From the NCBI GenBank assembly GCA_029204225.1, contig CM055100.1, forward strand, positions 10,204,501-10,268,500: 64,000 bases of DNA. Direction: 5' to 3'. This DNA comes from Diphasiastrum complanatum (lineage: Eukaryota > Streptophyta > Lycopodiopsida > Lycopodiales > Lycopodiaceae). Both the position numbers and the translations under genes were made by a program. The notes under the pieces are model-generated. The model was not told the origin of the DNA. It searched no databases and saw only the letters and a list, made by a program, of their open reading frames with translations. Positions 19,859-31,376 of the stretch are shown here, one piece after another (position 1 is the first letter of the stretch; each line of letters opens with the position of its first letter).

Positions 19859-22198
19859 AATAGAGAGGCAACTTGTTTGTGATTCTTGAAAGGCAAGCTT
19901 ACAATACATTTAAGTAACTGAAGAAATATTTAAGAGTCTGCTTTAATCCCCACCTTTGGGTATTTGAATGGGTGTCACTCTTGGCATCTACATATTGCCT
20001 AGTTCAATTGTTTCTATAAAATTGTTGTTTTTGTTGCAAATGTCCCTAAAATTCTGTCATTAAGTACTAGGTAATGGCTATTGGGAGGGGTAATTACTTG
20101 CCGAATTTATGGGACCTATATTATGAAATATAATATAGGCTCCAAAAAGGCCTAAAATTGCCAAAGGCAATTATGTCTTTGTATTGTCCCACGTGTTTCC
20201 TATGGCATTTCTTTTTACGTTTAAACCAATGTTGGGTGGGTATATAGGGTCACGGCTGGTATCAATGATGGGTATCAACATGGTATCAAAAAACCTACCC
20301 GACTGGTATATGAATTCTAATACTAGGGTCTAGAACCGGACACCCAGTATTAACTATCTTACTATTCATATTGATACCCAGGTTTGGGAGATTTTGTGAA
20401 TTTTTGCCATGATATCAATAGTAGTACTATTTTTAGTAATTTGTTTTGATATTTCAAAGTTTTTATATCTTAAATTATGATATTACTCTTTAAAAAGCAT
20501 ATTTTTAGCAATTCGTACAAGTTCATACCCGAATGCTTTTCTTTGCAAGAAATGTTGTTGTAAACAAACCTTATCAGTTTATATACAATCATCAATGCAC
20601 AAGTTATGTCATTTCAAAGCAACTGGGGCTGTAAGATCTATAAATCATTAACTTAATGTCATTTGCAATGTCTTTTATTTAAACTAAAACACAATCAAAT
20701 TATTTTATACAAGATAGGAATCACAAAAAAAAAGATTTTTAGAAGTCTAAGTATTAAAATTTTCAACAAAAATACACGACTAAATGATCCTTGTTGTTTT
20801 GTGAAAACACATCCAAGTTTTGTTATTGCTTGCATGTTCTTGTGATGAGGCCTTGGCCATAGGTAGTAAGTAGTGCCATTCACAGTTCTTTGAACAATCT
20901 TATGTAACTTTGAAAATAACATCTATCCACTTATGTGCCTCTGTTCAATCTATACACACCCAAGTGGTATATTTTATTTACAAAATAGTAGTGTTGTATT
21001 TTGGCCAAACTTATCATTTTACCTTTTGTATATTTTAAAGGACCAAAATTAACATCGCTTTACATTCCTTAGGAGTTAGACCTTTAACTCCTAGGATCTA
21101 TTTCTCAATGGGGTTTTCTATCAACCAAAATGACGGAGACTTACGTAATTTTGAGTTTTCTAAGGCAGCTTGGCCTTACAAACCTTTTGTATGAGTATTG
21201 TACATTCCTTTTTATAGATCATAATCTTTATGGTAAGTAGTTGTTTTAGAATAGTGAAGAGTTGGTGATAAAACTTGTGTTGCCATCCAAAGTCTTTCCC
21301 TTCATGGAATAAAACTCGCGTTGCCATCCAAAGTCTTTTCGTTACATTGTTGAATTCAATTCTACTCATCAATCTTAATCAATGAAATTGAATTCTTTCT
21401 ATATGTAAAAAGACCCAATACCAATGGACCAAATGTCTACATAACCTTAGCTTTCTCATCTAACATCTTGAAACATTTCATTTTGCTTTGTGGCTTTTTC
21501 ATATGTATGTACTTGGAACCCCTACAAACATAAAGCTATATTTTCCATTAAATTTTTAAAATTTGTCATTTTACCTTCAAACAAATCTCAACGGCATTGG
21601 GCATTTGAGGAGTGATGATATCGAGGCTACTACCATAATCAAACAAAAAAATAAAATTGGTTTGGTTATTGACTTGGCACCTTCCATAAGGAGTCAACAT
21701 CGTGGCTATCTCAAAGTGGTTGACTTCATATTTGTGTGCATAAAAATTCTATTTTATTTATTTTTGGCATTGGCATTCGTCAAACAAATGTCAATTTTCA
21801 CCACCCTTTAACCTTGACGCTGACACTTCTTTGTTTCTTGTGGCAATTGTCAATGTAATATAGCAATATTGACTTTCTCTTCTTCTTTGAGGGGACTACC
21901 TACAAAGAAGATGTTAAATGGTCAAGCCTAGGACAAAATTTTGTCCCAATCCATGACTTTGATAACTTGAGACAACTTAATAAGCTTTCCCAAGGACCTT
22001 TTTTCCTTTACTACAAATGGTCTTAAGGTTATCTCATCATTGGGTAACTACCTTGGAAAATAGATAAACTAGAAGGGACTAAGGGCTAGGGTTTTCTGTA
22101 GACATTTTGGATTTGAAAAAACAATCTATAAATATTTTGAGTTGAACAAGATGCAAACTAGCTAAGTGAAATCAAGATCTTGAGTACATGATAAATAT
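19859..22198. other. MED30 3' flank; no gene recognised
   Basis: Contains the presumed 3' UTR just after 19858 and then AT-rich sequence with short frames only. A 10-bp perfect inverted repeat lies at 20115-20139. Sequence around 20250-20360 (GGTATCAATGATGGGTATCA) has weak internal repetition. I see no convincing protein. Confidence 0.4.
20115..20139 (+). repeat. Short perfect inverted repeat
   Basis: CCTATATTAT, a five-base loop GAAAT, then ATAATATAGG. It could fold into a hairpin in DNA or RNA. No function is implied. Confidence 0.7.
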
Positions 22199-23024
22199 TG
22201 TTGAATTTCACACGTGTGGATTGTCCACAACATGTACTTGTGATCTCCTAAGGTGTGTAGATGCACCAAGATCAAGACTAGATTGAGATTCAAGATCAAT
22301 CTTGGATCATATGGCAAAAACACACTACTACATGCATTCAATCACTTCCAACTCTCACTCACACGTGTGGGAAGTATTCAAAAAATAATCTAAGTAAAAA
22401 CAAGCTGCTCTCCTCGGGTAGAGAGAGAAAAAACATCATAAGCTCTCGGGTAGAGAGAGAAAGCTAGAAATCCAATAACTCACAAAATCCATGAAATCAC
22501 CAAGTCAATTAGATCCAAATGGGGAGTACAATAATACTAGTAGATTTATGAGCTACCACTATGCTTAACTATGATTGGATCACACTTTGCCACCTCTTAA
22601 TCCTATTGGACCATTGATCCATGCACCTCTAAATTCTATTGGACTATATTCAAGCACACCTCAAATTCCTATTGGACCACACATGGTTCCACCTCTAAAT
22701 CCTATTGGACCTCTTAAACTTCATCAAACAAAAGCATTACACTTGTCTACACTCTAATTGGCACAAGTTTGGCCTCCTACTCTATTTTGGCTCAATAGTG
22801 GCATTACAAGTGGAAATGGATAATTTGCCATCTATGCCAAATTTGACCCTATCAACATCCTACACCTAAATGCTTGACTATGAAATTCTATGAGACCCCT
22901 ATATCAAACATTTTGATTTACTTTACAATTCTCCACACGTGGGAACATCCTCCACACATGTGAGATTCACTTACAAACTTCTATCATAAAAAATACCAAG
23001 CTAGGTTTTTGCCAATTTCTCACA
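22199..23024 (-). repeat. 3' LTR of element F (826 bp)
   Basis: Upper strand begins TGTTGAATTTCACACGTGTGG and ends TTTCTCACA; same 826-bp length as both LTRs of element E. The adjoining CTCCTCCTC at 23025-23033 is the complement of the GAGGAGGAG polypurine tract. Confidence 0.9.
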
Positions 23025-23029
23025 CTCCT

Positions 23030-23900
23030 CCTCAAAAAATAGCTTGGAAAGGTACTAGATCACTTGAGAAGTTTGTAAATCTTTTTGAGTGGATCATTTG
23101 GTATGCATAAGAAGTGAAGATCAGCCAAGGGATCCATCATAGCAGCACCCTCACCATATCCATGATAAGATCTCTTTGGTAGAGATCTCTTGCCAATGCC
23201 TTTGAAGAGTGCTCCACCAATATGCCACTATGATCATGGGCTTCCTCCATGCTTGATGATGATCTTGACTTTGAAAGTTCCACTTGCATGATGGATGCAC
23301 CATAAATAGAGAAATCTGAGACTTCCAAGCCTCATAAGGATCATGGAGATCAAGATGATAAGATGTGAAACAATGATGATTATCAAGATTATGCTTTCTA
23401 GCTTGACTAGTCCACATACAATGAACTATATCCATGATGGATCTAATCTTGATATCAAAGACTATCTTGATCTTTTTTAGGCTAGTTACTCTCTCAAGGA
23501 TGTAAGTGTCCACTTTGGATGCTTCACTTAATCTCAAGAGGAGTTTACAATTTGCCTCAAAACATGTGAAAACATGATTTTCAAAAAAGTGAGTACCAAG
23601 CTCAATCTTGTTCTTACTAGAACCAAGAGCATACTTTTGACAATGCAATATCTTGCTTTCAAAAAGTATTGGAAACACATCTAAGTCGATAATGACAAGA
23701 AACATGTCCATACCATAAGCATCATACAAAACTAGTATAGCTTTTCTTGAACTTTGAGATCCAAAAAATTCAATGAAGCAAGGTAGCATTTCAAGAAAAG
23801 GAAGAGATGCATATATGAATGTGTTGTAGTAGATATAACATGAAAGATGTCCCTCTTATCCATGTAAGGTGAGCCATAAAGACTCGGCCATGCATCTTGA
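23030..23900 (-). pseudogene. ORF X relative in element F
   Basis: The longest open piece spans 23151-23789 (212 codons): MLPCFIEFFGSQSSRKAILV, ILFESKILHCQKYALGSSKN, KIELGTHFFENHVFTCFEAN, LSEASKVDTYILERVTSLKK. It begins before that with MAESLWLTLHG in another frame. Element E encodes the same protein. The block KIELGTHFFENHVFTCFEAN resembles KDETSFVLEIFGSTCFEHD of elements A and B, and both versions start with MAES, so the two look like distant forms of one protein. It stands between a remnant of integrase and the LTR, where RT and RNase H should be. No known domain recognised. Confidence 0.5.
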
Positions 23901-24206
23901 AGATCTTCTTGAAATCATATGAAGAAGAAACTCCTCCTCACACATTGGCCCCATCATAACTTGAATACCTTCAAAAAGGATAACTTCTGATGCTTCTTGA
24001 GAAGCCTTGATCTCGGCCACTTCCAAGATTGAATCTTCATGCAATGTGACATCTCTATTCACAATCACTTTTGAAATAGAGAGTGTAAAGACACTAAAGG
24101 CCTCCTTGATGGATGAGTATCCAATCATGATCCATGAGCTTGGATCATCCTTCCTTCTTGTTTCCAAGGGAATATGTGCAAAGCAAGCACTACCAAGTTC
24201 ACTAAG
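23901..24206 (-). pseudogene. Copia integrase C-terminal remnant in element F
   Basis: IPLETRRKDDPSSWIMIGYS, SIKEAFSVFTLSISKVIVNR, DVTLHED corresponds to the stretch after the copia integrase core (usual form: IP-x-EKRxKLDxKSxxCxxIGYSxxxKAYRLxDPxTxKVxxSRDVxFDE). It follows directly after the protease region with the integrase core itself missing. Confidence 0.6.
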
Positions 24207-24830
24207 TTAATCAACCTTAGGCTTCATCTTGAATAAAACTTCATATGGGGCTATTCCTTCAAGAGCTCCGATACTCCTCAAAGCTTTGATCTTCAATGAG
24301 AATTTCTTCTCAACATATGCTTTGAATAATAAGGAATAATCATACACCATAATACTTGAAGAGAGAAGATATGTGCATCTTGTGTGATCATCCTCCTTTG
24401 AAATATTGGACATATAAGACACATCAAGAGAGTTTGCACTCTCACTTGGATCCAATTTGTAGATGCCTTCAAATCTTGATCCATATGCAAGGATCTCACC
24501 ATCCTTCTTGATCACACAATTAAGATTGAAATTGACATCACAGCCACTATCAAGAAGTTGGCCAACACTTAAGATGTTCTTTGTGAGCTTTGGGACAAAA
24601 AGAACATTGTTGAGAAAGAGATCTTTAGAAGATGCAAGCTTCAAGGGAATAATCCCTACTCCTTCAATATTGCACTCATGCTTACTTGCAAAGTATATGG
24701 TCTTCTTGACTCCATCATAAGGCATAATAGATGAAAAAAAAAGTGCTTGGAGCCTCACATATGTGAAGATGCTCCACTATCAATATACCATGAGTCATCC
24801 TTGTTGAAGGTGGAAGAGGAGAAGCTTGAT
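24207..24830 (-). pseudogene. Copia protease region of element F
   Basis: Encodes MPYDGVKKTIYFASKHECNI, EGVGIIPLKL, LNNVLFVPKLTKNILSVGQL and LDSGCDVNFN, the segment that follows the DSGAS protease site, then runs into KALRSIGALEGIAPYEVLFK and the stop shared with element E after KPKVD. The catalytic DSGA lies in the next frame near 24770 (YIDSGASSHM in E). A frameshift separates the two in F. Confidence 0.7.
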
Positions 24831-25719
24831 GCCATAAGAGAGCCTTCTCCATCACTTGCAATATAGTCTTCTTTCTCATTGGTGATGTTGGCTTGATTGA
24901 GTTGATTCTTCTTCTTGAAGCAATTGGTGGCATAATGGCCTTTCTTGCCACAATAAAAGCACTTGATCTTCTTCTTCTTGAGATTTTAAGTAGAAGCATG
25001 TGAGGTATCCTCCTCCTCTCCATCTTGGTCTTTAGCTTTGTCATTAGAGAAGTGATGGTGTATCTTCTTACTCCTCTCTTTGTGCTTGGCAAATAGAACT
25101 TTGCCATCATCATGATTGAGTGATAGCTTGTCCATCCTCAAGAGTTTGTACTCTTGTCTTGATTCTTCAGAAATAAGCACACTTTGAAGGGCCTATTTGG
25201 TAGCTCCTCCTTAATGGCATAGAATTGGACAAGGTTGTCATATTCATCTCTCAAGCCATTGAGAATGTCTTGGACTAGCTCACTTTGATTGATTGAGTCA
25301 CCAATACATGCAAGCTCCCTATGAATATCCTTGACTCTCAAAACATAATTAGATGCACTCTCATCACTCTTTTGACTACTTTGGAATATTTGATTTCTAA
25401 GAGTGAGGAGCCTAGAGGTGTTCTTAGCCTTATAGATGGACTTGAGACAATCTCAAGCTTCCTTGGATGTAGAACAATCACCAATCTCCCTCAATATCTC
25501 ATTAGAGACATTCATCTTAATGTAGTGGAGAGCCATCCTAGCTCTCTTCTTGTATTTTTGTACTTCTTGAAGGACTTGAGGCTCCTCCTCAATCCCAAGT
25601 ACAATGTCCATCACATCTTGGAGTATCAAGATGGACTCCATCCTCAACTTCCATATTGAATAATTGGAAGTAGACAATCTCTCACTTGGTTGCAACAAGT
25701 ATGAACTCATTGAAGTCAT
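24831..25719 (-). pseudogene. Copia gag of element F
   Basis: Start MTSMSSYLLQPSERLSTSNY at 25719, then SIWKLRMESILILQDVMDIV, YKKRARMALHYIKMNVSNEI, and SKEA followed by TGA where element E has Trp. Later SELVQDILNGLRDEYDNLVQ, a frameshift at the missing 'SLEALQS' segment, and the zinc knuckle region near 24940 (CFYCGKKGHYATNC across frames). Confidence 0.8.
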
Positions 25720-26293
25720 GTAAAGTGGAGATAAATAAAAGTGATGAACAAAAAAAAAAATGTTGCTTCTCTCTCACTATAGGATCCAATAATGGTGTGC
25801 TACCATCTCCTATGCAAGATCTTGCAACAAACTGTGAGATGATTCTCACTAGCTATCTCAATCTCTCCAAAACTAGATCTACTTCACATCAAATGATGGA
25901 CTATGGGCAAAGTTAGGATCTAACACTCTTAGCACGTGATACACTAAGAAACCAAATTTGACTCAAATACAATGATATTGCATGAAACAAAATGGCTAAG
26001 ATCTCAAAACAGTGCCTAGATCACATATAGATGAGATTGGTATGCATTCAACTGTGATTTTGGATCAAACAAGCAATCTCTTGACCAAACCAAATGTGTC
26101 CACCCAGGTCTAGGTGCCCTACCTAACCCTCTTCAAAATCTTATAGCTTTTGATTGGCTCAACCAAATGGAATAAAACTGATTGCATAAAAAACTAGACA
26201 AAAATAGCTTCAAAACAAGCTATCTAGCAAGATTTTTGGATCAAACATGAAAGAGAACTCCCAAACTGAAATTGGATGTTCCTCACACGTGTC
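25720..26293 (-). other. 5' leader of element F, truncated
   Basis: Aligns with the leader of element E (49742-50316), ending at upper-strand CCTCACACGTGTCTG. The primer site and 5' LTR that should follow are absent. Confidence 0.7.
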
Positions 26294-27127
26294 TGTTATG
26301 CATTGCAATTAATACACTTCACATAATATGAAGTCTCAAAGAGAGTGATTTGTTACAATTAATGCTTCTACACATGGCAAGAACCTCTACCTTAAAGATT
26401 CTAGCTCACATAAGGTTGAACGTGAAGGCGAAGGATTGTACAAATTGACTTCCAAAATGACACTTCAAGATCAATTTCTGATGTATAATATGTTCTTACA
26501 CTCACCAAGAATTTATTGTCAATCAACAGAATTGAGGACGACAATCACTCAAAGTGGCCATTAGTGCACTTTGATGGCTCCATATAATAAACCTAACTAC
26601 AAGAATATAGGTTCACATAATTGATAAATTTCATTTGTGATTGCACCTCAATTCGGCCTATGGTTAGAAAGTTCTCACAATTTGAAGTCTTAGCCTTAAA
26701 ATAGCTCACAAGTGCACTTAAGACAAAAAAAAATTGTAAAATATGGCCAAACCATCTTATTTAAAATGTTGGCTATCCATGCATAGATCTCCAATTTGGA
26801 GAGTTTAAAATTAATATGTAATTAATTATTTTTTATAGTCCCTATCCAATTATGTTTTAAAAACTATTCACTCCCTCCAAGTGATTGAATCACTCTATTT
26901 TTGTCTTTTTTGCTAGAATATGTTAGTGAACAATGTCAAGAAAGTTGGATTCCTTCAAAATGAAAATCCTAAAGTGGTTGAAGGGTTGGGGCCCACTTCA
27001 ACTCTGTTATGACTGCACTTCAAAACTTGTAACGTCAAGTTCTGTTAAAAGACAAAGCTTGGCCCTTGATCAAGGACCCAAGATAATCGAGTTTGGCCAT
27101 GTGAACATTGTCTGCCTATGTTACAGG
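26294..27127. other. No gene recognised
   Basis: AT-rich sequence, with one short plus frame at 26933-27136 (MSRKLDSFKMKILKWLKGWG) that matches nothing I know and runs into the LTR of element C. No promoter or RNA gene stands out. Confidence 0.35.
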
Positions 27128-27306
27128 TGTGAATGATCTCCTAAGCAAGCTTATGCACTTTTAGATCAATGCTAGATTGAAATCCAAGATCTAGATCAAA
27201 AATCTAAGGCAAAGAGGCAAAGATAGATGCATAGATTGATAACCAAAGTACTTTCACATGTGGGAAAGTGATTCATGAAAAAACTAAGTAAAGCCAAGCT
27301 CCTCTA
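27128..27306 (-). mobile_element. LTR of element C, part 1 (left of the B insertion)
   Basis: Sequence like GATCTCCTAAGCAAGCTTATGC and the following 'CTAGATTGAAATCCAAGATC' parallels the family II/V LTRs (compare 22237-22300). It stops at 27306, where element B begins, and continues at 31377 with CTCTCCTCGGGTATAGAGAG, the same order as in 22405-22440. The left boundary is approximate. Confidence 0.6.
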
Positions 27307-27758
27307 TGTGAAAGTACTGTACTTTAGGACCATAAATGGATCTACAAAAGATCCACAAGAGTGATTGGATGCTTGCTTAACAATCTACCAAAAAACTAGT
27401 CATCAAAAAGTTGATCTAGATTGGCAATTTGACAAACAACAAGCATTAACAATCAAAAGCATTGATCAACATTGAGATCTGAGACCACACGTGACTTCTA
27501 TAGGCTTTAGTACGGCCTTCAACCTGAGAGACAAGTAGAAATTTATTTGGTTGCATTTGGATCACATAAACTCAATGTACATAGTGAACTAGCTTGAGAT
27601 TGCCAATGAGCTCCAAAAATTTTCTTTTTTTTTTAGGAGTGGGTTGCCACATGGCATCTTGGCCTTACATGTGTGGAACCCAATTATACACAATATTTAC
27701 AATGTTCTACATGGTCTTTGATCAAGCTAGATTTGCCAATTTTTGGCAATTCTTCACA
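27307..27758 (-). repeat. 3' LTR of element B (452 bp)
   Basis: Upper strand TGTGAAAGTACTGTAC ... GGCAATTCTTCACA, the reverse complement of a family I LTR but about 250 bp shorter because the central block (the 'CATCCTAATGTAGGTTAGG' part in A) is missing. CTCCTCCTC follows, complement of the polypurine tract. Confidence 0.88.
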
Positions 27759-27969
27759 CTCCTCCTCAAATTTAGCTTGATCTACTTACAACTCTCTTGA
27801 TAGATGAATGAGAGCTTTTAGAAGTGTCTAAAAAATCCAGCTACAAACAAGGAACTTTTGAGACTCCAATAGAGAATGATGTCCATGAAGGATCTTTCAC
27901 CACCTCTTAGAGGATCCCTTACAAGATGTTCCATAAATGTGTCTATATACATGTAGCACACTTCAAAAA
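27759..27969 (-). pseudogene. Copia RT-RNase H linker remnant in element B
   Basis: Matches 7114-7323 of element A in reverse orientation, including the segment for MEHLVRDPLRGGERSFMDII. It sits between ORF X and the polypurine tract. Confidence 0.6.
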
Positions 27970-29322
27970 CTATACATCATGCCAAGCCATGGAATCCAAG
28001 GCATTTTGTGCACTTGAAGATACATCAATTAAAATTTTAAGTGCATAAATAATGTTGCCAAAGACAACTTGACTTGCTTGATCCATATGATTGAGCCTTG
28101 ATGGCTCCATCTTGATACTCAAGGTTCTTCTTGGAGTCCTTGGGTCTTGAGCTTGCTCCTCCACTTGACTTGACTCCAAACCATCAATGAATTGAATAAG
28201 GTGTTGATCCAAAGGTGCTTCTTCAAGTTTACAAATCTTCCACTCTTGAAAGATCACATTTCCACCATTGACAACTTCTCTTGTGGAAAACAAGTAGATT
28301 CTACAATCTCTACTTGAAGAGCAAAACACTACCATTATTCCTATCATTGAAATAGGATAATCTTTGGTCCTTACATTGGAATGATCATGCTCAAAGCATG
28401 TGGATCCAAAGATTTCCAATACAAATGAGGTTTCATCTTTTATGACACTATTCAAACTATTACAAAAATAGTTATCCAATGAAATTGCTTTATCAACAAC
28501 AAATGGAGATTTGAAAGCATCTAATTTCATTGTCTTGTCATAAAGAGTACGAAACACCATAGATCTTAAAGATAAGCAACAAGTCAATCCATGTCTACTA
28601 ATACTATCTAACAAGTACTCAAAGATAGTAGACTCTCCAATGCTCACCACCCTTGCAAGATGCACACTTGAATGGACAATTTGCATGCAATTTGATGACT
28701 CGGCCATTGTCATTGAGGACTCCCTTGGAACTCTCAAGATTTGAGGCTGATCCTCAAGATCTTCCTCCTTTTGATGCTCCTCCTCAATGCAAGCACGATC
28801 ACACTTTGTCAAGATCTCCTCTTGAGTGATCTCCTCCTTTTCCAAGCTCATTCTTTCAAAAGCAACACTAGCTTCCAACTTAAACAATCTTCCATGTTTA
28901 AATCCCTTTGCAATCCAAACATCATTCTTCAAGATGAAGCAAACACCATGCTTAAAGTTGACATCCAAACCACTTTCTAAGAGTAGAACAACACTAAGCA
29001 TATTCTTGGTGATTGATGGTACATAAAGGACATTTTCTAGATCCATACATTTTGAGGATTCTAGACACAAAGAGATTGTGCCAACACCATCTATCCTACA
29101 GTCTTCATCATTTGCAGTAAAGACAAACTTCTTAGCAACATTGAATGAGTGTAAGGTTGAGAAAAAGTCCTTTTCACAAGACATGTGGGAGCTAGCCCCA
29201 CTGTCAATCCACCAATTGTCTCTTGAATTGCTATTGCTTGTTGGTGAGGATGTAGCTGCCATCAAGAATACATCTACTTTATCCTCCTCCTTTGCAAGGT
29301 TTCCTTGTTTGTCCTCCTCCAC
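27970..29322 (-). CDS. Protease-ORF X fusion of element B
   Basis: An open frame of 450 codons. Residues ~35-45 carry the retropepsin site WWIDSGASSHM, followed by LENVLYVPSITKNMLSVVLL and GLDVNFKHG, the usual copia protease tail that trims Gag. A Glu-rich bridge (residues ~165-200) leads to ORF X from about residue 203 (MTMAESSNCMQIVHSS) to the end, nearly the same protein as in element A. So the protease is joined in frame to X with integrase and RT missing. The frame is part of the longer gag frame upstream, where a frameshift (~29635) and a stop (~29515) now break it. Function of X unknown. Confidence 0.65.
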   Translation of the reverse strand: MEEDKQGNLAKEEDKVDVFLMAATSSPTSNSNSRDNWWIDSGASSHMSCEKDFFSTLHSFNVAKKFVFTANDEDCRIDGVGTISLCLESSKCMDLENVLYVPSITKNMLSVVLLLESGLDVNFKHGVCFILKNDVWIAKGFKHGRLFKLEASVAFERMSLEKEEITQEEILTKCDRACIEEEHQKEEDLEDQPQILRVPRESSMTMAESSNCMQIVHSSVHLARVVSIGESTIFEYLLDSISRHGLTCCLSLRSMVFRTLYDKTMKLDAFKSPFVVDKAISLDNYFCNSLNSVIKDETSFVLEIFGSTCFEHDHSNVRTKDYPISMIGIMVVFCSSSRDCRIYLFSTREVVNGGNVIFQEWKICKLEEAPLDQHLIQFIDGLESSQVEEQAQDPRTPRRTLSIKMEPSRLNHMDQASQVVFGNIIYALKILIDVSSSAQNALDSMAWHDV

Positions 29323-29640
29323 TTGTGCTCTTAGCCTCTTGTAGCATTCAGATACATAATGCCCCTTCTTTTCACAAAAGAAACATTTCTGCTCTGACTT
29401 GTCCTTTGAGCTTGATGCATCATCCTCTTCTTTGGCCTCCTTTGGATGTTTCTTCTTTCCATTGGTCTTATTTTTGCCCTTGGATGAGAAATTGGCTTTC
29501 TCATCACCATCCTACAAAGACAAGAAACTCATCCTAGATTTTGCATGGAGCATCCTACACTCTTCAGCCACTAATACACTGTGAAGTTTTTCTATAGTTG
29601 GCAAAGTGTCTTGGATGGCAAAACGTTGGACCAAATTTTG
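29323..29640 (-). pseudogene. Gag C-terminal part with zinc knuckle, element B
   Basis: After a frameshift from the gag frame it reads QRFAIQDTLPTIEKLHSVLV, AEECRMLHAKSRMSFLSL, a stop, then a Lys-rich linker and CFFCEKKGHYVSEC, a CX2CX4HX4C RNA-binding knuckle. It continues in frame into the protease-X frame. Confidence 0.75.
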
Positions 29641-30145
29641 CAAAGTCATCTCCTAGACCATTAAGGACAATTTCTACAAGCTCTCCATCATGAATCTTCT
29701 CTCCAATGGAAGCCAACTCCCTATTTAGAGACTTTATTCTGAGTACATAATCTTGTGCACTCTCCTCACTTCTCCTCATGCTTTGCAAAATTTGATTTCT
29801 AAGCATAAGAACTCTAGAAGTGTTGCTAGACTCATAGATTGATTTTAAAGACTCCCAAGCCTCTTTAGCACTAGTACAAGCTGATACTTCTCTCAACAAA
29901 CCATTGCTCACATTCATCTTCACACAATGAAGTGTAAGGCTAGATCTTTTCTTGTATCTAGCTAACTCCTGTGCACCTAGAGGTTCATCTTCATCTTCAA
30001 TCAAGAACTCATAAAGGTCTTGGAGCACCAAGAGTGACTCCATCCTAACCTTCCAAATAGCATAATTTGTAGAATTCAACCTCTCACTAGCTTCTAGAAG
30101 GTATGCTCCAGCAGATCCCATCTTACTAGGGACTTCTACAAACAA
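29564..30145 (-). pseudogene. Gag N-terminal part of element B
   Basis: The real start is the ATG of MGSAGAYLLEASERLNSTNY (near 30121); it continues AIWKVRMESLLVLQDLYEFL, YKKRSSLTLHCVKMNVSNGL, KEAWESLKSIYESSNTSRVL and LVEIVLNGLGDDF. This is the copia Gag core. It leaves frame after 'GLGDDFAKFG', giving a false C-terminus. Apart from that single lesion the core is well kept. Confidence 0.8.
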
Positions 30146-30913
30146 GAAATAGATTTGATTGACTTGAAACTCACAAAGGTCTCACACTTGCAGTGTTTCA
30201 TTCAAATTTGATTTCTAATCCAACAAATGGACTTATAATAATAGTTCTATCACTCCCTCACAAAGCTGGAAGGAAGATAAGATGAAGTGAAAACTACTTT
30301 CAAACAAATCTTGCCAAGAAATGAATTTGATTGTCTCTAGAAACTCACTAAGGTCTCTCTCTTGTAGTTTTTCACTCAAATTAGATTTCTAATCCAACAG
30401 TTGGACTTATAATCTCAGTTCTAGAACTCCCTCACAAAGTTGGAATGAAGATAAGATGATGTGAAATCTACTTACAATCAAACCTTGCCAATTTTGGCTA
30501 TTTTTGGACAAAAAAATGACTTAATCTGTTTCACACTTTTTGATGTACTTTCAAGACCTGTAAAACAAGTTTATAGGACCTAATTTCAGCCTAGATTAAT
30601 TAGATCTCATGACCCTAAGTCAAATCTAATCAATGGCACTCAATCTTGGTAGCTTATTCTAAGATTTCCACTAAAAATTACATCAAAAGCTCACAAATTG
30701 AATTTGTTTGGATCAAATGAATACCATGCATTAAATGCAGGTTCATAGGTGCCCACACATGTGGATAGTACGGATTTGGACCCCTACCAAGTTTGGGATC
30801 AAATCTCCTTACCAAAATCAAGATTCTAGCTTGCCCTCTCAATACTAGTTTTTAGCACCAAAACTTGCTAAAAATGGATTTGCATTAGATCAATGTCTTA
30901 TGATCTTGTACTT
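30146..30913 (-). other. 5' leader of element B
   Basis: Between gag and primer site, with a directly repeated ~165-bp unit: the block around 30170-30300 (GGTCTCACACTTGCAGTGTT) is repeated at about 30350-30480 (GGTCTCTCTCTTGTAGTTTT). No gene is seen. Confidence 0.6.
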
Positions 30914-30926
30914 GGCTCTGATACCA
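30914..30926 (-). other. Primer binding site of element B
   Basis: The upper strand GGCTCTGATACCA is the reverse complement of the tRNA-iMet primer site and abuts the LTR at 30927. Confidence 0.85.
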
Positions 30927-31376
30927 TTTGAAAGTACTGTACTTTAGGACCGTAAATGGATCTATAAAAGATCCACAAGAGTGATTGGATGCTTGCTTAA
31001 CAATCTACCAAAAAACTAGTCATCAAAAAGTTGATCTAGATTGGCAATTTGACAAACAACAAGCATTAACAATCAAAAGCATTGATCAACATTAAAAACC
31101 GAGTCCACACGTGTGTACTACAGGATTTAGTACGGCCTTCAACCTAAGAAACAAGTAGAAATTGATTTGGTTGCATTTGGATCACAAAAACTCAATGTAC
31201 ATAGTGAACTAGCTTGAGATGCCAATGAGCTCCAAAATTTTTCTTTTTTTTTAGGAGTGAGTTGTCACGTGGCATCTTGGCCTTACATGTGTGGAACCCA
31301 ATTATACACAATATTTACAATGTTCTACATGGTCTTTAATCAAGCTAGATTTGTCAATTTTTGGCAATTCTTCACA
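30927..31376 (-). repeat. 5' LTR of element B (450 bp)
   Basis: Partner of 27307-27758; its first bases read TTTGAAAG where the partner has TGTGAAAG, so the terminal TG is lost. It ends TTCTTCACA. Confidence 0.85.

Larger units (their letters stand above)
22199..26293 (-). mobile_element. Element F: copia-like element, family II, 5' end missing
   Basis: Minus-strand copy related to the complete element E (48734-53825), with which it forms a distant inverted repeat. Its 3' LTR is 22199-23024; the interior carries ORF X relative, a scrap of integrase C-terminus, protease and gag; it breaks off at about 26293 inside the leader, so primer site and 5' LTR are lost. It shares with E the same gag frameshift and the same stop after KPKVD, so both descend from an already defective copy. 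Confidence 0.85.
27307..31376 (-). mobile_element. Element B: gag-protease-X LTR element, family I
   Basis: LTRs of 452 bp (27307-27758) and 450 bp (30927-31376) bracket the interior; primer site at 30914-30926. By eye the LTRs agree at about 94%, so B is older than A. Interior order on the minus strand: gag, zinc knuckle, protease, ORF X, remnant of RT-RNase H linker, polypurine tract. Integrase and RT are absent. It is inserted in an LTR of element C; the flanking five bases are CTCTA and CTCTC, a four-of-five match for a target duplication. Confidence 0.88.
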
